Positions 1-6,360 of a stretch of DNA of 8,750 bases are shown here, one piece after another (the first letter of the stretch is position 1; each line of letters opens with the position of its first letter). The position numbers and the translations under genes are program-made. The stretch lies in assembly GCA_012974295.1 (NCBI GenBank), contig JAAXQM010000215.1:1-8750 (forward strand), written 5' to 3'. The stretch comes from Dehalococcoidales bacterium. Lineage in GTDB: Bacteria; Chloroflexota; Dehalococcoidia; E44-bin15. Below the pieces are notes generated by a model that did no database searches, was not told where the DNA came from, and saw nothing but the letters and a program-made list of their open reading frames with translations.

Positions 1-19
1 AGATGTGTATAAGTGACAG
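1..19 (+). other. Probable Tn5/Nextera mosaic-end adapter remnant
   Basis: The first 19 bases read AGATGTGTATAAGTGACAG. The engineered Tn5 mosaic end used in Nextera libraries reads AGATGTGTATAAGAGACAG, so 18 of 19 positions agree; the only difference is at position 14. It lies exactly at the window edge, where untrimmed adapter is expected. It is most likely not genomic DNA. A chance match this close at the very end is unlikely but cannot be excluded from sequence alone. Confidence 0.85.
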
Positions 20-119
20 AGTAATAATATGGCAACCCCTACTAGTATCAATTATCACAACTTATTGCGTGCTTGTCAAGGTCGGATACTTTGCCATCCT
101 TAGCTGAAATCGATACCCC

Positions 120-148
120 TTGACATTATGTTGATTCTATATTATAAT
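120..148 (+). promoter_or_regulatory. Consensus sigma-70 promoter of the arsR-redox operon
   Basis: A perfect -35 box TTGACA (120-125) is followed after exactly 17 bases by a perfect -10 box TATAAT (143-148). Transcription should start near 155, leaving a leader of about 48 bases before the regulator's ATG at 203. The promoter overlaps a possible upstream in-frame ATG at 128, which rules that ATG out as the translation start. A promoter this strong suits a gene set held off by a repressor. Confidence 0.85.
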
Positions 149-162
149 ATACGAGTATACGA
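138..162. promoter_or_regulatory. Candidate ArsR operator overlapping the -10 box
   Basis: Positions 138-151 form a perfect 14-bp palindrome (TATATTA/TAATATA) that covers the whole -10 box. Just downstream, TATACGA occurs twice at a spacing of 8 bases (148-154 and 156-162). ArsR/SmtB repressors typically bind AT-rich dyads at or next to their own promoter, so autorepression by the adjacent regulator is a reasonable inference. AT-rich DNA forms palindromes easily, so the exact site is uncertain. Confidence 0.5.
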
Positions 163-191
163 ATATAAATATACATACATAAATAAACGAC

Positions 192-198
192 AGGACGG
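192..198 (+). promoter_or_regulatory. Ribosome binding site that sets the arsR start at 203
   Basis: AGGACGG lies with its AGGA core 7 bases before the ATG at 203. The other in-frame ATG (128) lies inside the promoter and has no SD sequence, so 203 is the chosen start. Confidence 0.7.
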
Positions 199-202
199 TG
201 CT

Positions 203-553
203 ATGATAGAAGAATCCGAAATGCAGCTTTTCAAACTCCAGGCTGAGATTTGTAAGACCCTAGCGGAACCGAAGAGGCTGGCGATTATCCATCATCTTCG
301 CGAGGGGGAAATGTCGGTAGGTCAACTGGCATCCAACCTGGGACTGCCACAGGCTAATGTTTCGCAGCATCTGTCAATGCTGCGGGAGCGGGGCCTCGTG
401 GCCACGCGGCGAGAGGGGACTACAATTCATTACAGCTTGATGAGTCCGAAAATCGGCGAGGCCTGTGACCTGGTTCAAGGGGTACTAATCGAGCAATTGG
501 CTAACAACCGTGTTCTCGCTAGTTCCCTCGTTCAGCTCAATCGGAAAACCTAA
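203..553 (+). CDS. ArsR/SmtB-family winged-helix transcriptional regulator
   Basis: This 116-aa protein is a typical-length ArsR-family repressor. The HTH spans roughly residues 36-62 (SVGQLASNLGLPQANVSQHL), followed by the beta-hairpin wing around residues 63-79 (RGLVATRREGTTIHYSL). The classic metal motif ELCVCDL is absent. The only cysteines are C17 (EICKTLAEP) and C88 (GEACDLV), so a thiol-redox or persulfide sensor is a possible alternative to metal sensing; this is inference. The start at 203 is supported by an SD site and by the upstream promoter. The stop lies 20 bp before the oxidoreductase start, so the two are probably co-transcribed, and the regulator probably controls the redox genes downstream. 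The family call is firm; the ligand is unknown. Confidence 0.9.
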   Translation: MIEESEMQLFKLQAEICKTLAEPKRLAIIHHLREGEMSVGQLASNLGLPQANVSQHLSMLRERGLVATRREGTTIHYSLMSPKIGEACDLVQGVLIEQLANNRVLASSLVQLNRKT

Positions 554-573
554 ACGGATAATGGGAGGTTGCA

Positions 574-810
574 ATGGGCAAAATAAGTGCAGATCAAAGA
601 ACATATCTCGAGAATAAATATGGCAGCCGCGTATCTTTTCGCAGGATGGAACGAAAACTATATAGCCATGATATCGCTGCTATGCCCGGCCTTATAAAGC
701 CACTTATTGGCGACACAACGCCGGACGCTGTAGTCCAGCCAAAGACTGAAGAGGAGCTGATAGAACTGATACGATGGGCAGTGAAACAGAACGTGCCTCT
801 CACTCTGTAG
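574..810 (+). pseudogene. N-terminal fragment of the FAD/Fe-S oxidoreductase, cut off by a 77-bp duplication
   Basis: A strong SD (GGGAGG, 563-568) precedes the ATG at 574, 20 bp after the arsR stop. The frame encodes 78 residues and stops at TAG 808-810. That stop exists only because a 77-bp segment (728-804) is repeated directly after itself, and 77 is not a multiple of 3. The last residues (QPKTEEELIELIRWAVKQNV) reappear in the next frame beginning at 774. Deleting one copy joins residue 77 (Thr) straight to PRGKASSGYGG and gives an uninterrupted 1026-aa protein. This fragment supplies the true N-terminus and the first strands before the FAD-binding domain. Either the assembly is wrong here or the gene is truly inactivated; I favour the former. 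Confidence 0.8.
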
Positions 811-881
811 TCCAGCCAAAGACTGAAGAGGAGCTGATAGAACTGATACGATGGGCAGTGAAACAGAACGTGCCTCTCACT
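728..881 (+). repeat. Exact 77-bp tandem duplication inside the oxidoreductase gene
   Basis: Bases 728-804 are repeated without a mismatch at 805-881, and one more base matches (805 = 882). The unit starts CTGTAGTCCAGCC and ends GTGCCTCTCACT. The period of 77 is not divisible by 3, so the second copy shifts the frame and creates the stop at 808-810. No other duplication like it is visible in the window. Two perfect copies mean either a very recent event or an artefact. Confidence 0.97.
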
Positions 882-3731
882 CCCCGTGGAAAGGCCTCAT
901 CAGGCTACGGCGGTGTGTTACCGGTGAAGAAGGGCGTGGTAGTAGATTTCTATCATATGAACCGTATCGTCACTATTGATCCGCAGGCTCGGACTGCCAC
1001 CGTGCAGGCTGGTGTGGTATGGGAGAAGCTCGATAGGGAACTGGAAAAGCATGGTCTAACCCTGCGATTGTATCCCACCAGCTACCCGGCATCTACCGCA
1101 GGAGGGTGGCTGGCTCATGGCGGGGCTGGTATCGGTTCTTACGAGGCAGGCTGGTTTCCTGACAACGTGGTAAATGCCCGTGTTGTGTTGCCCGACGGCA
1201 CGGTTAGGGAATTTGGCGGACCCGAGCTTGACATGATCGCCGAAGCTGAGGGCATTACTGGCCTCATTAGCGAGTTGACGATTCGCGTTCAACCACTTGC
1301 GGATCTGGAGTTGGTAGCTATTGGCTGTCCCGATGCCCACGACCTGCAGAAAGTGTTTCAGTGTATGGTTGACGAAAAGCTGCCTATCTGGTCATTGATA
1401 TTTATCAACCCGCGAATGGCTGAGCTAAAAAATAAGGCTCCTTTGATGGAGCACCTTGGCCATCCTGTAGAAGAACGGGTGCTCTTGCCTGCGGCTTATA
1501 TCGTAACTTTGGCTTTTCGCGCCATAGACCGCGAGGTTGTGATGACAAGGCTTCCGGAGTTATTGAAACCCTGTGAAGCGGAGATACTTAGCGACCGTAT
1601 CGCCCAGCATGAGTGGAAGCATCGCTTTAAGCTGATGGTGGTCAAGCGTCTGGGGCCTAGCCTGGTGCCAGCCGAGATAGTTATCCCGCTCTCAGCTCTC
1701 GGTGATGTGATGAGAGAGATCGAGCGAAAGATAGCTCAGCCCATCGTTAAGGAGGGTATAGTCATCCGAGAAGGGCATAATGGCCATCCCGAGGTGGTAA
1801 TCTTGGGCTTCATCCCCAGTGATCAGCGCAAGTTCAACTATAACTTTGTTTTCAGTCTCTCCATGAGCATTATGAAGATCGCTGAGGAGCATGGTGGGCG
1901 TGCTTACGCAACCGGGCTCTACTTCGCAAGGAAGGCACCCACGATATTGGGAGCAGAGCGGACAAAGAGGTTGAAGGCGTTTAAGACGCAGGTAGACCCG
2001 AGTAATATCCTCAATCCCGGTAAGGTCATCGGCGGCAGGCTAGTTGGCGCGTTCCTTGGCATTGCACAGGTCTTCGAGCCGCTAATTCGTCCTTTTGGCA
2101 ACAGGGTTATCCCTGAAATCGGAGAGCGGCCGACAAAACCCGTGCGCGATATTCCGGCCGACGTAGCCTGGTACGCCTACGGGTGTTCCCAGTGTGGCTA
2201 CTGTATTGAAGAGTGCGACCAGTTTTACGGTCGGGGATGGGAGAGCCAGTCGCCTCGAGGTAAGTGGTACTGGTTGCGGGAATACATGGAGGGTCGTGAG
2301 GAGTGGGACCAGTTCATGGTAGACACCATACTTGTATGTACCACCTGTGAGCTATGTAACAAACGCTGTTCAGCCGCATTGCCCATCGAGCCATCGTGGA
2401 TGAAATTGCGTGGAGAGCTAATCCACGAACAGAAGAAGATGAGCTTCCCGCCCTTTGAGATGATGGCGGCAGCGGTGCGGAAGGAGGGCGACATATGGGC
2501 CGGATACCGTAAAGATCGATCTGTTTGGTTCCCCCCTGACCTTAAGGAGAAGCATGGACCTACTCACCGGGCGAAGGCAATATATTTTGCTGGCTGCACC
2601 GCCAGCTACGTCGAGCACGACATCGGAATGGCCAGCGTTCGTCTTCTTGATGCAGCTGGAGTAGACTTCACTTTTCTGGGCAATGCGGAGAGCTGCTGCG
2701 GCACACCTATGTTAGTGGCAGGTATGTGGGATGTTTTCGAGGAAGTACTTAGAAGGAACATACAGGCAGTCAAGAAAGCCGGTGCCGATACCGTTATCTC
2801 TTCGTGTCCTGCCTGCGATATGATGTGGCGGCATACCTACCCGGAATGGGCGGAGAAACTGGGTATTGAATATGGAATCACGGCGAAGCATTATAGCGAA
2901 GTGCTGGCAGATAAAATACAGGCGGGGGAATTCACCTTCCCGGATAACGGCCAGAAGCCGTGTACAGTAACCTGGCATGACTCGTGTCACATCGGCCGTG
3001 TGTCCGGCGTATACGAACCTCCACGCCAGCTTATCCAGGCAATTCCCAATACAACCTTGGTGGAGATGACTCCTAACAGAGAAGAAGGGCATTGCTGTGG
3101 CAGCGTCCTTACTCTGATTAAGGAACCCCCGGTGGCTGCCGAAATAGGCAAAATACATCTCGAGGAAGCGGTAGAAGCGGGTGCGGAGAAGGTTCTTGCT
3201 TTATGTCCCTGCTGTGAGTTTCAGCTCCGCGTCAGTGCTGACAAGAAGCAGGTACCCATCGAGGTAGTGGATCTAGCACGCTACTCAGCCTCGGCACTTG
3301 GCTTCGACTTTCCGGATCCCAACCCGGAGGTGCGGAAGCAGTGGGCGGTCTTCGAGGCTATGATAGCACTGATGACGCCTCAAGGCTTTGCCGAGCTGAT
3401 GGGTACAATGTGGCCGGAGCTTATCGACGCCATGCCCTTCAGCATGGGGCCGATGATGCGATTCATGGGCAAGATTCCCGGAGCTCTGAACCTTATGAAG
3501 CCTATGTTCCCTATCCTGTTCCCCAGGCTGCTGCCTATGATGATGCCTCAGGTTATGTCGGTGATGCTTGAACGAGTGGCTGAGCGCATTCCAATGCCAG
3601 ACTATATGGCCGAGCAGATGCCGGAGATGATGCCCCAGGTTATGAACAACTTGATGCCGCATATGATTGACGATGTAGTGCCGCTGATTACCCAGCCAAT
3701 GATTGGTTACCTGAGGGGTAACAACAGTTAA
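774..3731 (+). CDS. FAD-linked oxidase / Fe-S / CCG-domain oxidoreductase, main body (GlcD-GlcF/HdrD-like fusion)
   Basis: Residues are numbered on the repaired 1026-aa protein (574-3731 minus one 77-bp copy). An FAD_binding_4 domain runs from about residue 50 to 230 (PRGKASSGYGG; STAGGWLAHGGAGIGSYEAG), followed by an FAD-oxidase C-terminal domain to about 440. Two CxxCxxCxxxC motifs (C512/515/518/522 and C563/566/569/573) should bind two [4Fe-4S] clusters. Two CCG domains follow: C649, C682-C683-G684, C719/C722, then C779, C815-C816-G817, C852/C855. Members with this layout oxidise D-2-hydroxyacids such as D-lactate, glycolate or 2-hydroxyglutarate, or resemble heterodisulfide reductase HdrD; the substrate here is unknown. 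The last 127 residues hold 25 Met, with MMPQVM twice. The ATG at 774 has no SD and encodes 11 frame-shifted residues, so it is not the native start; the native start is 574. FmdB follows after 19 bp. Confidence 0.88.
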   Translation: MGSETERASHSVVQPKTEEELIELIRWAVKQNVPLTPRGKASSGYGGVLPVKKGVVVDFYHMNRIVTIDPQARTATVQAGVVWEKLDRELEKHGLTLRLYPTSYPASTAGGWLAHGGAGIGSYEAGWFPDNVVNARVVLPDGTVREFGGPELDMIAEAEGITGLISELTIRVQPLADLELVAIGCPDAHDLQKVFQCMVDEKLPIWSLIFINPRMAELKNKAPLMEHLGHPVEERVLLPAAYIVTLAFRAIDREVVMTRLPELLKPCEAEILSDRIAQHEWKHRFKLMVVKRLGPSLVPAEIVIPLSALGDVMREIERKIAQPIVKEGIVIREGHNGHPEVVILGFIPSDQRKFNYNFVFSLSMSIMKIAEEHGGRAYATGLYFARKAPTILGAERTKRLKAFKTQVDPSNILNPGKVIGGRLVGAFLGIAQVFEPLIRPFGNRVIPEIGERPTKPVRDIPADVAWYAYGCSQCGYCIEECDQFYGRGWESQSPRGKWYWLREYMEGREEWDQFMVDTILVCTTCELCNKRCSAALPIEPSWMKLRGELIHEQKKMSFPPFEMMAAAVRKEGDIWAGYRKDRSVWFPPDLKEKHGPTHRAKAIYFAGCTASYVEHDIGMASVRLLDAAGVDFTFLGNAESCCGTPMLVAGMWDVFEEVLRRNIQAVKKAGADTVISSCPACDMMWRHTYPEWAEKLGIEYGITAKHYSEVLADKIQAGEFTFPDNGQKPCTVTWHDSCHIGRVSGVYEPPRQLIQAIPNTTLVEMTPNREEGHCCGSVLTLIKEPPVAAEIGKIHLEEAVEAGAEKVLALCPCCEFQLRVSADKKQVPIEVVDLARYSASALGFDFPDPNPEVRKQWAVFEAMIALMTPQGFAELMGTMWPELIDAMPFSMGPMMRFMGKIPGALNLMKPMFPILFPRLLPMMMPQVMSVMLERVAERIPMPDYMAEQMPEMMPQVMNNLMPHMIDDVVPLITQPMIGYLRGNNS

Positions 3732-3750
3732 TAGAAGGAGGTGAGAGATA

Positions 3751-3933
3751 ATGCCAATATATCAGTATAAATGTGAACAGTGCAGACACGGATTTGATCT
3801 GCGCAGGAGGATAGATGAAAGCGACAGCGAGCTGAAGTGTCCAAAGTGCGGATTCGAGCGCCCACGAAGGGTCCTCTCCACATTCAGCACGTATTCTTTG
3901 GGTGGGTCATGCGCTCCGCAGAGTGGTGGCTGA
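3751..3933 (+). CDS. FmdB-family zinc-ribbon protein
   Basis: This 60-aa protein opens with MPIYQYKCEQC, the hallmark of the FmdB/CxxC_CxxC regulatory-protein family. A zinc ribbon is formed by C8-x2-C11 and C30-x2-C33 (KCPKCG). An additional Cys (C54) and a Gly/Ser-rich end complete it; the length is normal for the family. A very strong SD (AAGGAGGTGAG, about 3735-3745) precedes the ATG. It lies 19 bp after the oxidoreductase stop, hence in the same operon. The family was named from formamidase and formate/amide gene clusters and its role is poorly defined (zinc binding, putative regulatory or assembly function). I would not claim more than a small zinc-binding partner of the redox operon. 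Confidence 0.9.
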   Translation: MPIYQYKCEQCRHGFDLRRRIDESDSELKCPKCGFERPRRVLSTFSTYSLGGSCAPQSGG

Positions 3934-3948
3934 GGTCCTAAACTGTGG

Positions 3949-3966
3949 TGAGGCAGGTTTGCCTTA
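3949..3966 (+). other. Weak hairpin between fmdB and the thioredoxin gene
   Basis: TGAGGCA (3949-3955) can pair with TGCCTTA (3960-3966) across a GGTT loop, giving 7 pairs including one G-U. No T-run follows, so it is a poor intrinsic terminator. It may be an mRNA processing or stability element in the 104-bp gap, or chance. Confidence 0.25.
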
Positions 3967-4021
3967 TCTAGAATTCCTCAGCGGCTCCAATGGTGCGTCA
4001 ATAAAGAATATAAATCTTGAG

Positions 4022-4029
4022 AAAAGGAG
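4022..4029 (+). promoter_or_regulatory. Ribosome binding site that sets the thioredoxin start at 4038
   Basis: AAAAGGAG ends 8 bases before the ATG at 4038. An upstream in-frame TTG at 4017 would put this SD inside the coding region and add residues absent from thioredoxins, so 4038 is preferred. Confidence 0.75.
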
Positions 4030-4037
4030 ATGCTACG

Positions 4038-4355
4038 ATGGTGCTAGAAATAACAGATAATGATTTTGAAGATCAGGTAATGAAATCAGATCTCCCCGTC
4101 CTTGTAGATTTCTATGCGACTTGGTGTGGGCCTTGCCGGATGATTGCTCCAGTAGTCGATAAGCTATCCGAGGAATACGATGGCAAATTTAAATTTTGTA
4201 AGCTGAATGTCGATCAGAATACCCAAATGGCTACTAAATACAGTGTTATGAGTATACCGCGGCTACTGTTCTTTAATGGAGGTGAGCAGGTTGGCGAAAT
4301 ACAGGGGGCAGTGCCGGAGGGGACCCTTCGTGCAAAGATAGAAGAGATCGTTTAG
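4038..4355 (+). CDS. trxA: Thioredoxin
   Basis: This 105-aa protein is a standard single-domain thioredoxin. It has the active-site motif WCGPC (C30, C33), the buried Asp equivalent (D24 in VLVDFYATW), the lysine near the active site (K55 in FCKLNVDQN) and the cis-proline P74 (MSIPRLLFF). There is no signal peptide, so it is cytoplasmic. It reduces protein disulfides and is normally recharged by thioredoxin reductase. Its place 104 bp downstream of fmdB, on the same strand as the FAD/Fe-S/CCG protein, suggests a shared thiol-redox role. CCG domains belong to the heterodisulfide-reductase world, so electron transfer between the two is a possible but unproven link. An extra Cys (C54) is present. 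Confidence 0.95.
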   Translation: MVLEITDNDFEDQVMKSDLPVLVDFYATWCGPCRMIAPVVDKLSEEYDGKFKFCKLNVDQNTQMATKYSVMSIPRLLFFNGGEQVGEIQGAVPEGTLRAKIEEIV

Positions 4356-4395
4356 TTACTCACATTTGAATTCTTATGTATGAGACTACCGAAGA

Positions 4396-4502
4396 AGAAG
4401 TGCAGGATACTTCCTGCCGGGGGTCTGGGGGTGTCCCCCAGCTTTAAAAAGTCCCCCAAGATTGGGGGATTAGGGGGTTGATTGAGAGTATTTCAGCAGT
4501 CT
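4396..4502 (+). repeat. Dispersed G/C-tract triple-hairpin repeat, copy 1
   Basis: This non-coding element recurs at 8456-8563 in the same orientation. The first 41 bases (4401-4441) are identical in both copies; the rest differs by a few substitutions and two single-base indels. It holds three consecutive hairpins: GCAGGA-TACT-TCCTGC (4402-4417), CTGGGGG-TGT-CCCCCAG (4425-4441) and TCCCCCAA-GA-TTGGGGGA (4452-4469). Four G5 tracts (4419, 4427, 4464, 4473) and two C5 tracts allow alternative pairings. It resembles a MITE or REP-like dispersed element. It carries no ORF and shows no clear target-site duplication. Confidence 0.85.
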
Positions 4503-4615
4503 TTGTATACTTAAAAAGCTGACGAAGAGAGTCTGATAATGTACGAAATAAGCGGTTTAAAAAGGTATTCAAGCACTAGGGTAAGCTCAGGTTGGTCGAG
4601 CTACTAAGCGTCGTC

Positions 4616-4620
4616 AGGAG
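4616..4620 (+). promoter_or_regulatory. Ribosome binding site that sets the start at 4628
   Basis: AGGAG ends 7 bases before the ATG at 4628. The alternative upstream TTG at 4592 has no SD, so the 111-aa form is preferred over a 123-aa form. Confidence 0.7.
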
Positions 4621-4627
4621 TGATGAA

Positions 4628-4963
4628 ATGATTAGAGATTATGCTCATCTGGAATTGGGTCAAGATATAGAATCTATTAGTGGAACTTATACCCCGCTAA
4701 AGGAACTGAGGCTAAAGCAGAATGGCAGGGATATTTTGTATGTTGTCGGAACATCCGTGGTAGATACCGCATGTTGCGGCTCTGGCAGTTTTATCTACGC
4801 GATTGTTCCGGGACATGTCGTTTCATGGAAAGGAAAACAGGACGAGTCCGGGTTATCGGTATCAGAAGTGGAGCCTATTGGGGATGAAACGATAAAACAT
4901 GAGACTGCACAAGCTATCAAGGAAGCAGAGAACATAGAAAAATACAACATCAACTTCTGGTAA
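4628..4963 (+). CDS. Conserved-looking hypothetical protein with a DTACCGSGSF motif
   Basis: I do not recognise this 111-aa protein. It is soluble, mildly acidic, and has no signal peptide or membrane span. The central segment (residues about 37-63: ILYVVGTSVVDTACCGSGSF then IYAIVPG) is beta-rich, with a vicinal Cys pair C49-C50 followed by Gly-Ser-Gly. Such a Cys-Cys-Gly turn could bind metal, take part in redox chemistry, or simply be structural. The C-terminus (about 85-105, ETIKHETAQAIKEAENIEKY) looks like a charged helix. It stands alone on the + strand after a hairpin repeat and converges with the transporter gene. Its codon use resembles the neighbours. The start was chosen from the SD at 4616. 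Function unknown. Confidence 0.75.
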   Translation: MIRDYAHLELGQDIESISGTYTPLKELRLKQNGRDILYVVGTSVVDTACCGSGSFIYAIVPGHVVSWKGKQDESGLSVSEVEPIGDETIKHETAQAIKEAENIEKYNINFW

Positions 4964-5013
4964 GTTCTCCTTGTAATCCTAGCTCAGTTGGATACAGTAA
5001 TCATTCGAGCGAT

Positions 5014-5033
5014 CAAATTTCCCCGGGGATTTG
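5014..5033. terminator. Possible bidirectional terminator palindrome between convergent genes
   Basis: CAAATTTCCCC/GGGGATTTG is a near-perfect palindrome with two extra T in the left arm, lying in the 90-bp gap between two convergent genes. A short GC stem flanked by A/T arms could terminate in both directions, but the central CCCCGGGG leaves only a tight loop and there is no long T-run. Position is the main support. Confidence 0.3.
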
Positions 5034-5053
5034 TGATAAATTCGATTGTAGTC

Positions 5054-6331
5054 TTAGTGGTATTCTCTGGGTTTGGGCCTGTAATTCCATAGTAAAAGCA
5101 TAAGCGCTGCCGCTGCCAGGGCACCCCCCAGCCACATGTAGAAAGCAGTATTCCATCCATAGTTATCCACTAGGTAGCCTGAAACCACTCCTGTCACCGC
5201 AGCACCGATATAGCCTACACCATCAATGAAGCCAGCCGCTGAGGCAGCGGCCTTCCTCGTGCCGAAATCCATAGGGCATGCAGCGACCATGGCAACATGA
5301 GGGCCATAGGTAAAGAAGCCGATAGCCATGAGTACCAGAAGCCCTACAGCCCAGTGTGCACCGGTGGTTTGAATGAACACCCAGGTGAAGAAGGCCAGGA
5401 AGAGGAGCATAATGGCAGCAGCGGGCGCCCTGCGTTCTTTGAAAACCCTGTCTGACAGCCAGCCGGTAATGATGGCTCCAGCTACGCCGGCGAGAGGCAT
5501 AAGACCAGTCTTGAAAGCTGCAGTCGATATAGTTGCGCCCTCTTCCTCAAAAAGGTATGAAGGTGCCCAATCCATAAAGCCATATCTGATGATATTCAGG
5601 AAAAACAGGCCAAAGGCCACAATCCATATGGGGCGACTGGTGAGTACTGTACGCAGAGTATATGAGAAACCGAGGTGATGGTCCTCGCAGGCCTCCTCTC
5701 TCTCTATACACTGCTCCTCCTCCTCAAGGCTGGGTAAGCCAACAACCTCGGGGGCATTGCGTCCCCTGAGGTACCAGTGGACGCCAGCAATGACGAGGAG
5801 TATTGCCGGCAGCCAGAAAACCCCTTGCCAACCAAAGTTAGTAGCCATTAAACCAGCAAGGAGTATGGAGACCGCAGCTCCTATCTGATAGCTTGTGCCC
5901 ATTATCCCACTGATTCTGCCTCGCAACCGACGTGGGAACCAGTTAGCGACTGTCTTTACGCTGGGTGACCAGCCCATGGACTGCACATACCCGTTGAGGG
6001 CCCAGATAACGACCATAGCGGTGAAAATGGAAGAAAAACCGAAAAGTAGATTGAATACTGCGCTAAGTATCAGCCCCGCTGCAATCATGACCCTGCCACC
6101 AAGCTTGTCCCCCAGCTGGCCGTTTACAAATTGCCCAAAGGCATAGGCGGCAAAAAATGCAGTCAGTACCCACCCCATTGTGGTCTTGGTATATCCTAAA
6201 TCATCCTGAATGAGAGGAATCGCGACTCCCATGTTGACCCGTCCAACATAGAACATGGCGTAGCTTATCCACAGCGATATTAGGATTCGCTTTCGCCAAT
6301 ATCTCTGTATTTGTTCTGTTGACTCTTGCAT
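5054..6331 (-). CDS. MFS transporter, organophosphate:phosphate antiporter (GlpT/UhpT/SLC37-like) family
   Basis: This 425-aa protein has about 12 hydrophobic segments, with an acidic central loop (EEEEQCIEREEACED, about 203-217) between the two six-helix halves. The MFS motif A appears as GQLGDKLGGR (71-80). Two segments align by eye with E. coli GlpT. YVGRVNMGVAIP puts R31 at GlpT R45 in helix 1, and RYGFMDWAPSYL puts R249 at R269 in helix 7; these are the two arginines that bind substrate phosphate. The GlpT helix-5 His (H165) appears replaced by Tyr (about Y148), so the substrate may differ. A weak SD (AAGAGA) precedes the ATG. The start lies 29 bp from the stop of the nucleotidyltransferase gene upstream, so it is the last gene of that operon and probably imports the phosphorylated compound the operon handles. 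Confidence 0.88.
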   Translation of the reverse strand: MQESTEQIQRYWRKRILISLWISYAMFYVGRVNMGVAIPLIQDDLGYTKTTMGWVLTAFFAAYAFGQFVNGQLGDKLGGRVMIAAGLILSAVFNLLFGFSSIFTAMVVIWALNGYVQSMGWSPSVKTVANWFPRRLRGRISGIMGTSYQIGAAVSILLAGLMATNFGWQGVFWLPAILLVIAGVHWYLRGRNAPEVVGLPSLEEEEQCIEREEACEDHHLGFSYTLRTVLTSRPIWIVAFGLFFLNIIRYGFMDWAPSYLFEEEGATISTAAFKTGLMPLAGVAGAIITGWLSDRVFKERRAPAAAIMLLFLAFFTWVFIQTTGAHWAVGLLVLMAIGFFTYGPHVAMVAACPMDFGTRKAAASAAGFIDGVGYIGAAVTGVVSGYLVDNYGWNTAFYMWLGGALAAAALMLLLWNYRPKPREYH

Positions 6332-6360
6332 ACTTATTCTCTTGACTCTATACTTTTCCT

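Noticed and set aside
128..202. Upstream in-frame extension of the ArsR-type protein starting at ATG 128
   Set aside because: The ATG lies between the -35 and -10 boxes of a consensus promoter, has no SD, and adds residues unlike the family. The ATG at 203 has an SD and gives a normal length.
2712..3158. 148-codon open frame on the - strand within the oxidoreductase gene
   Set aside because: The + strand encodes clear CCG-domain motifs with all cysteines in place; the antisense frame shows no recognisable domain or ribosome binding site.
3285..3662. His-rich 125-codon frame on the - strand opposite the oxidoreductase tail
   Set aside because: It is the complement of the Met-rich coding region (ATG codons read as CAT = His). 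It has no SD and no independent support.
4419..4477. CRISPR-like or tandem repeat signal from recurring GGGGG/CCCCC tracts
   Set aside because: The spacing is irregular and the tracts form hairpins within one dispersed element. There are no regularly spaced repeats or spacers.
4592..4627. TTG start at 4592 for the small hypothetical protein
   Set aside because: There is no SD before 4592, whereas AGGAG lies 7 bases before the in-frame ATG at 4628.
4980..4994. tRNA-like stretch TAGCTCAGTTGGATA resembling a D-arm
   Set aside because: The matching acceptor, D-stem closure, anticodon arm and T-arm pairing are missing downstream. It is at most a tRNA scrap or a chance match.
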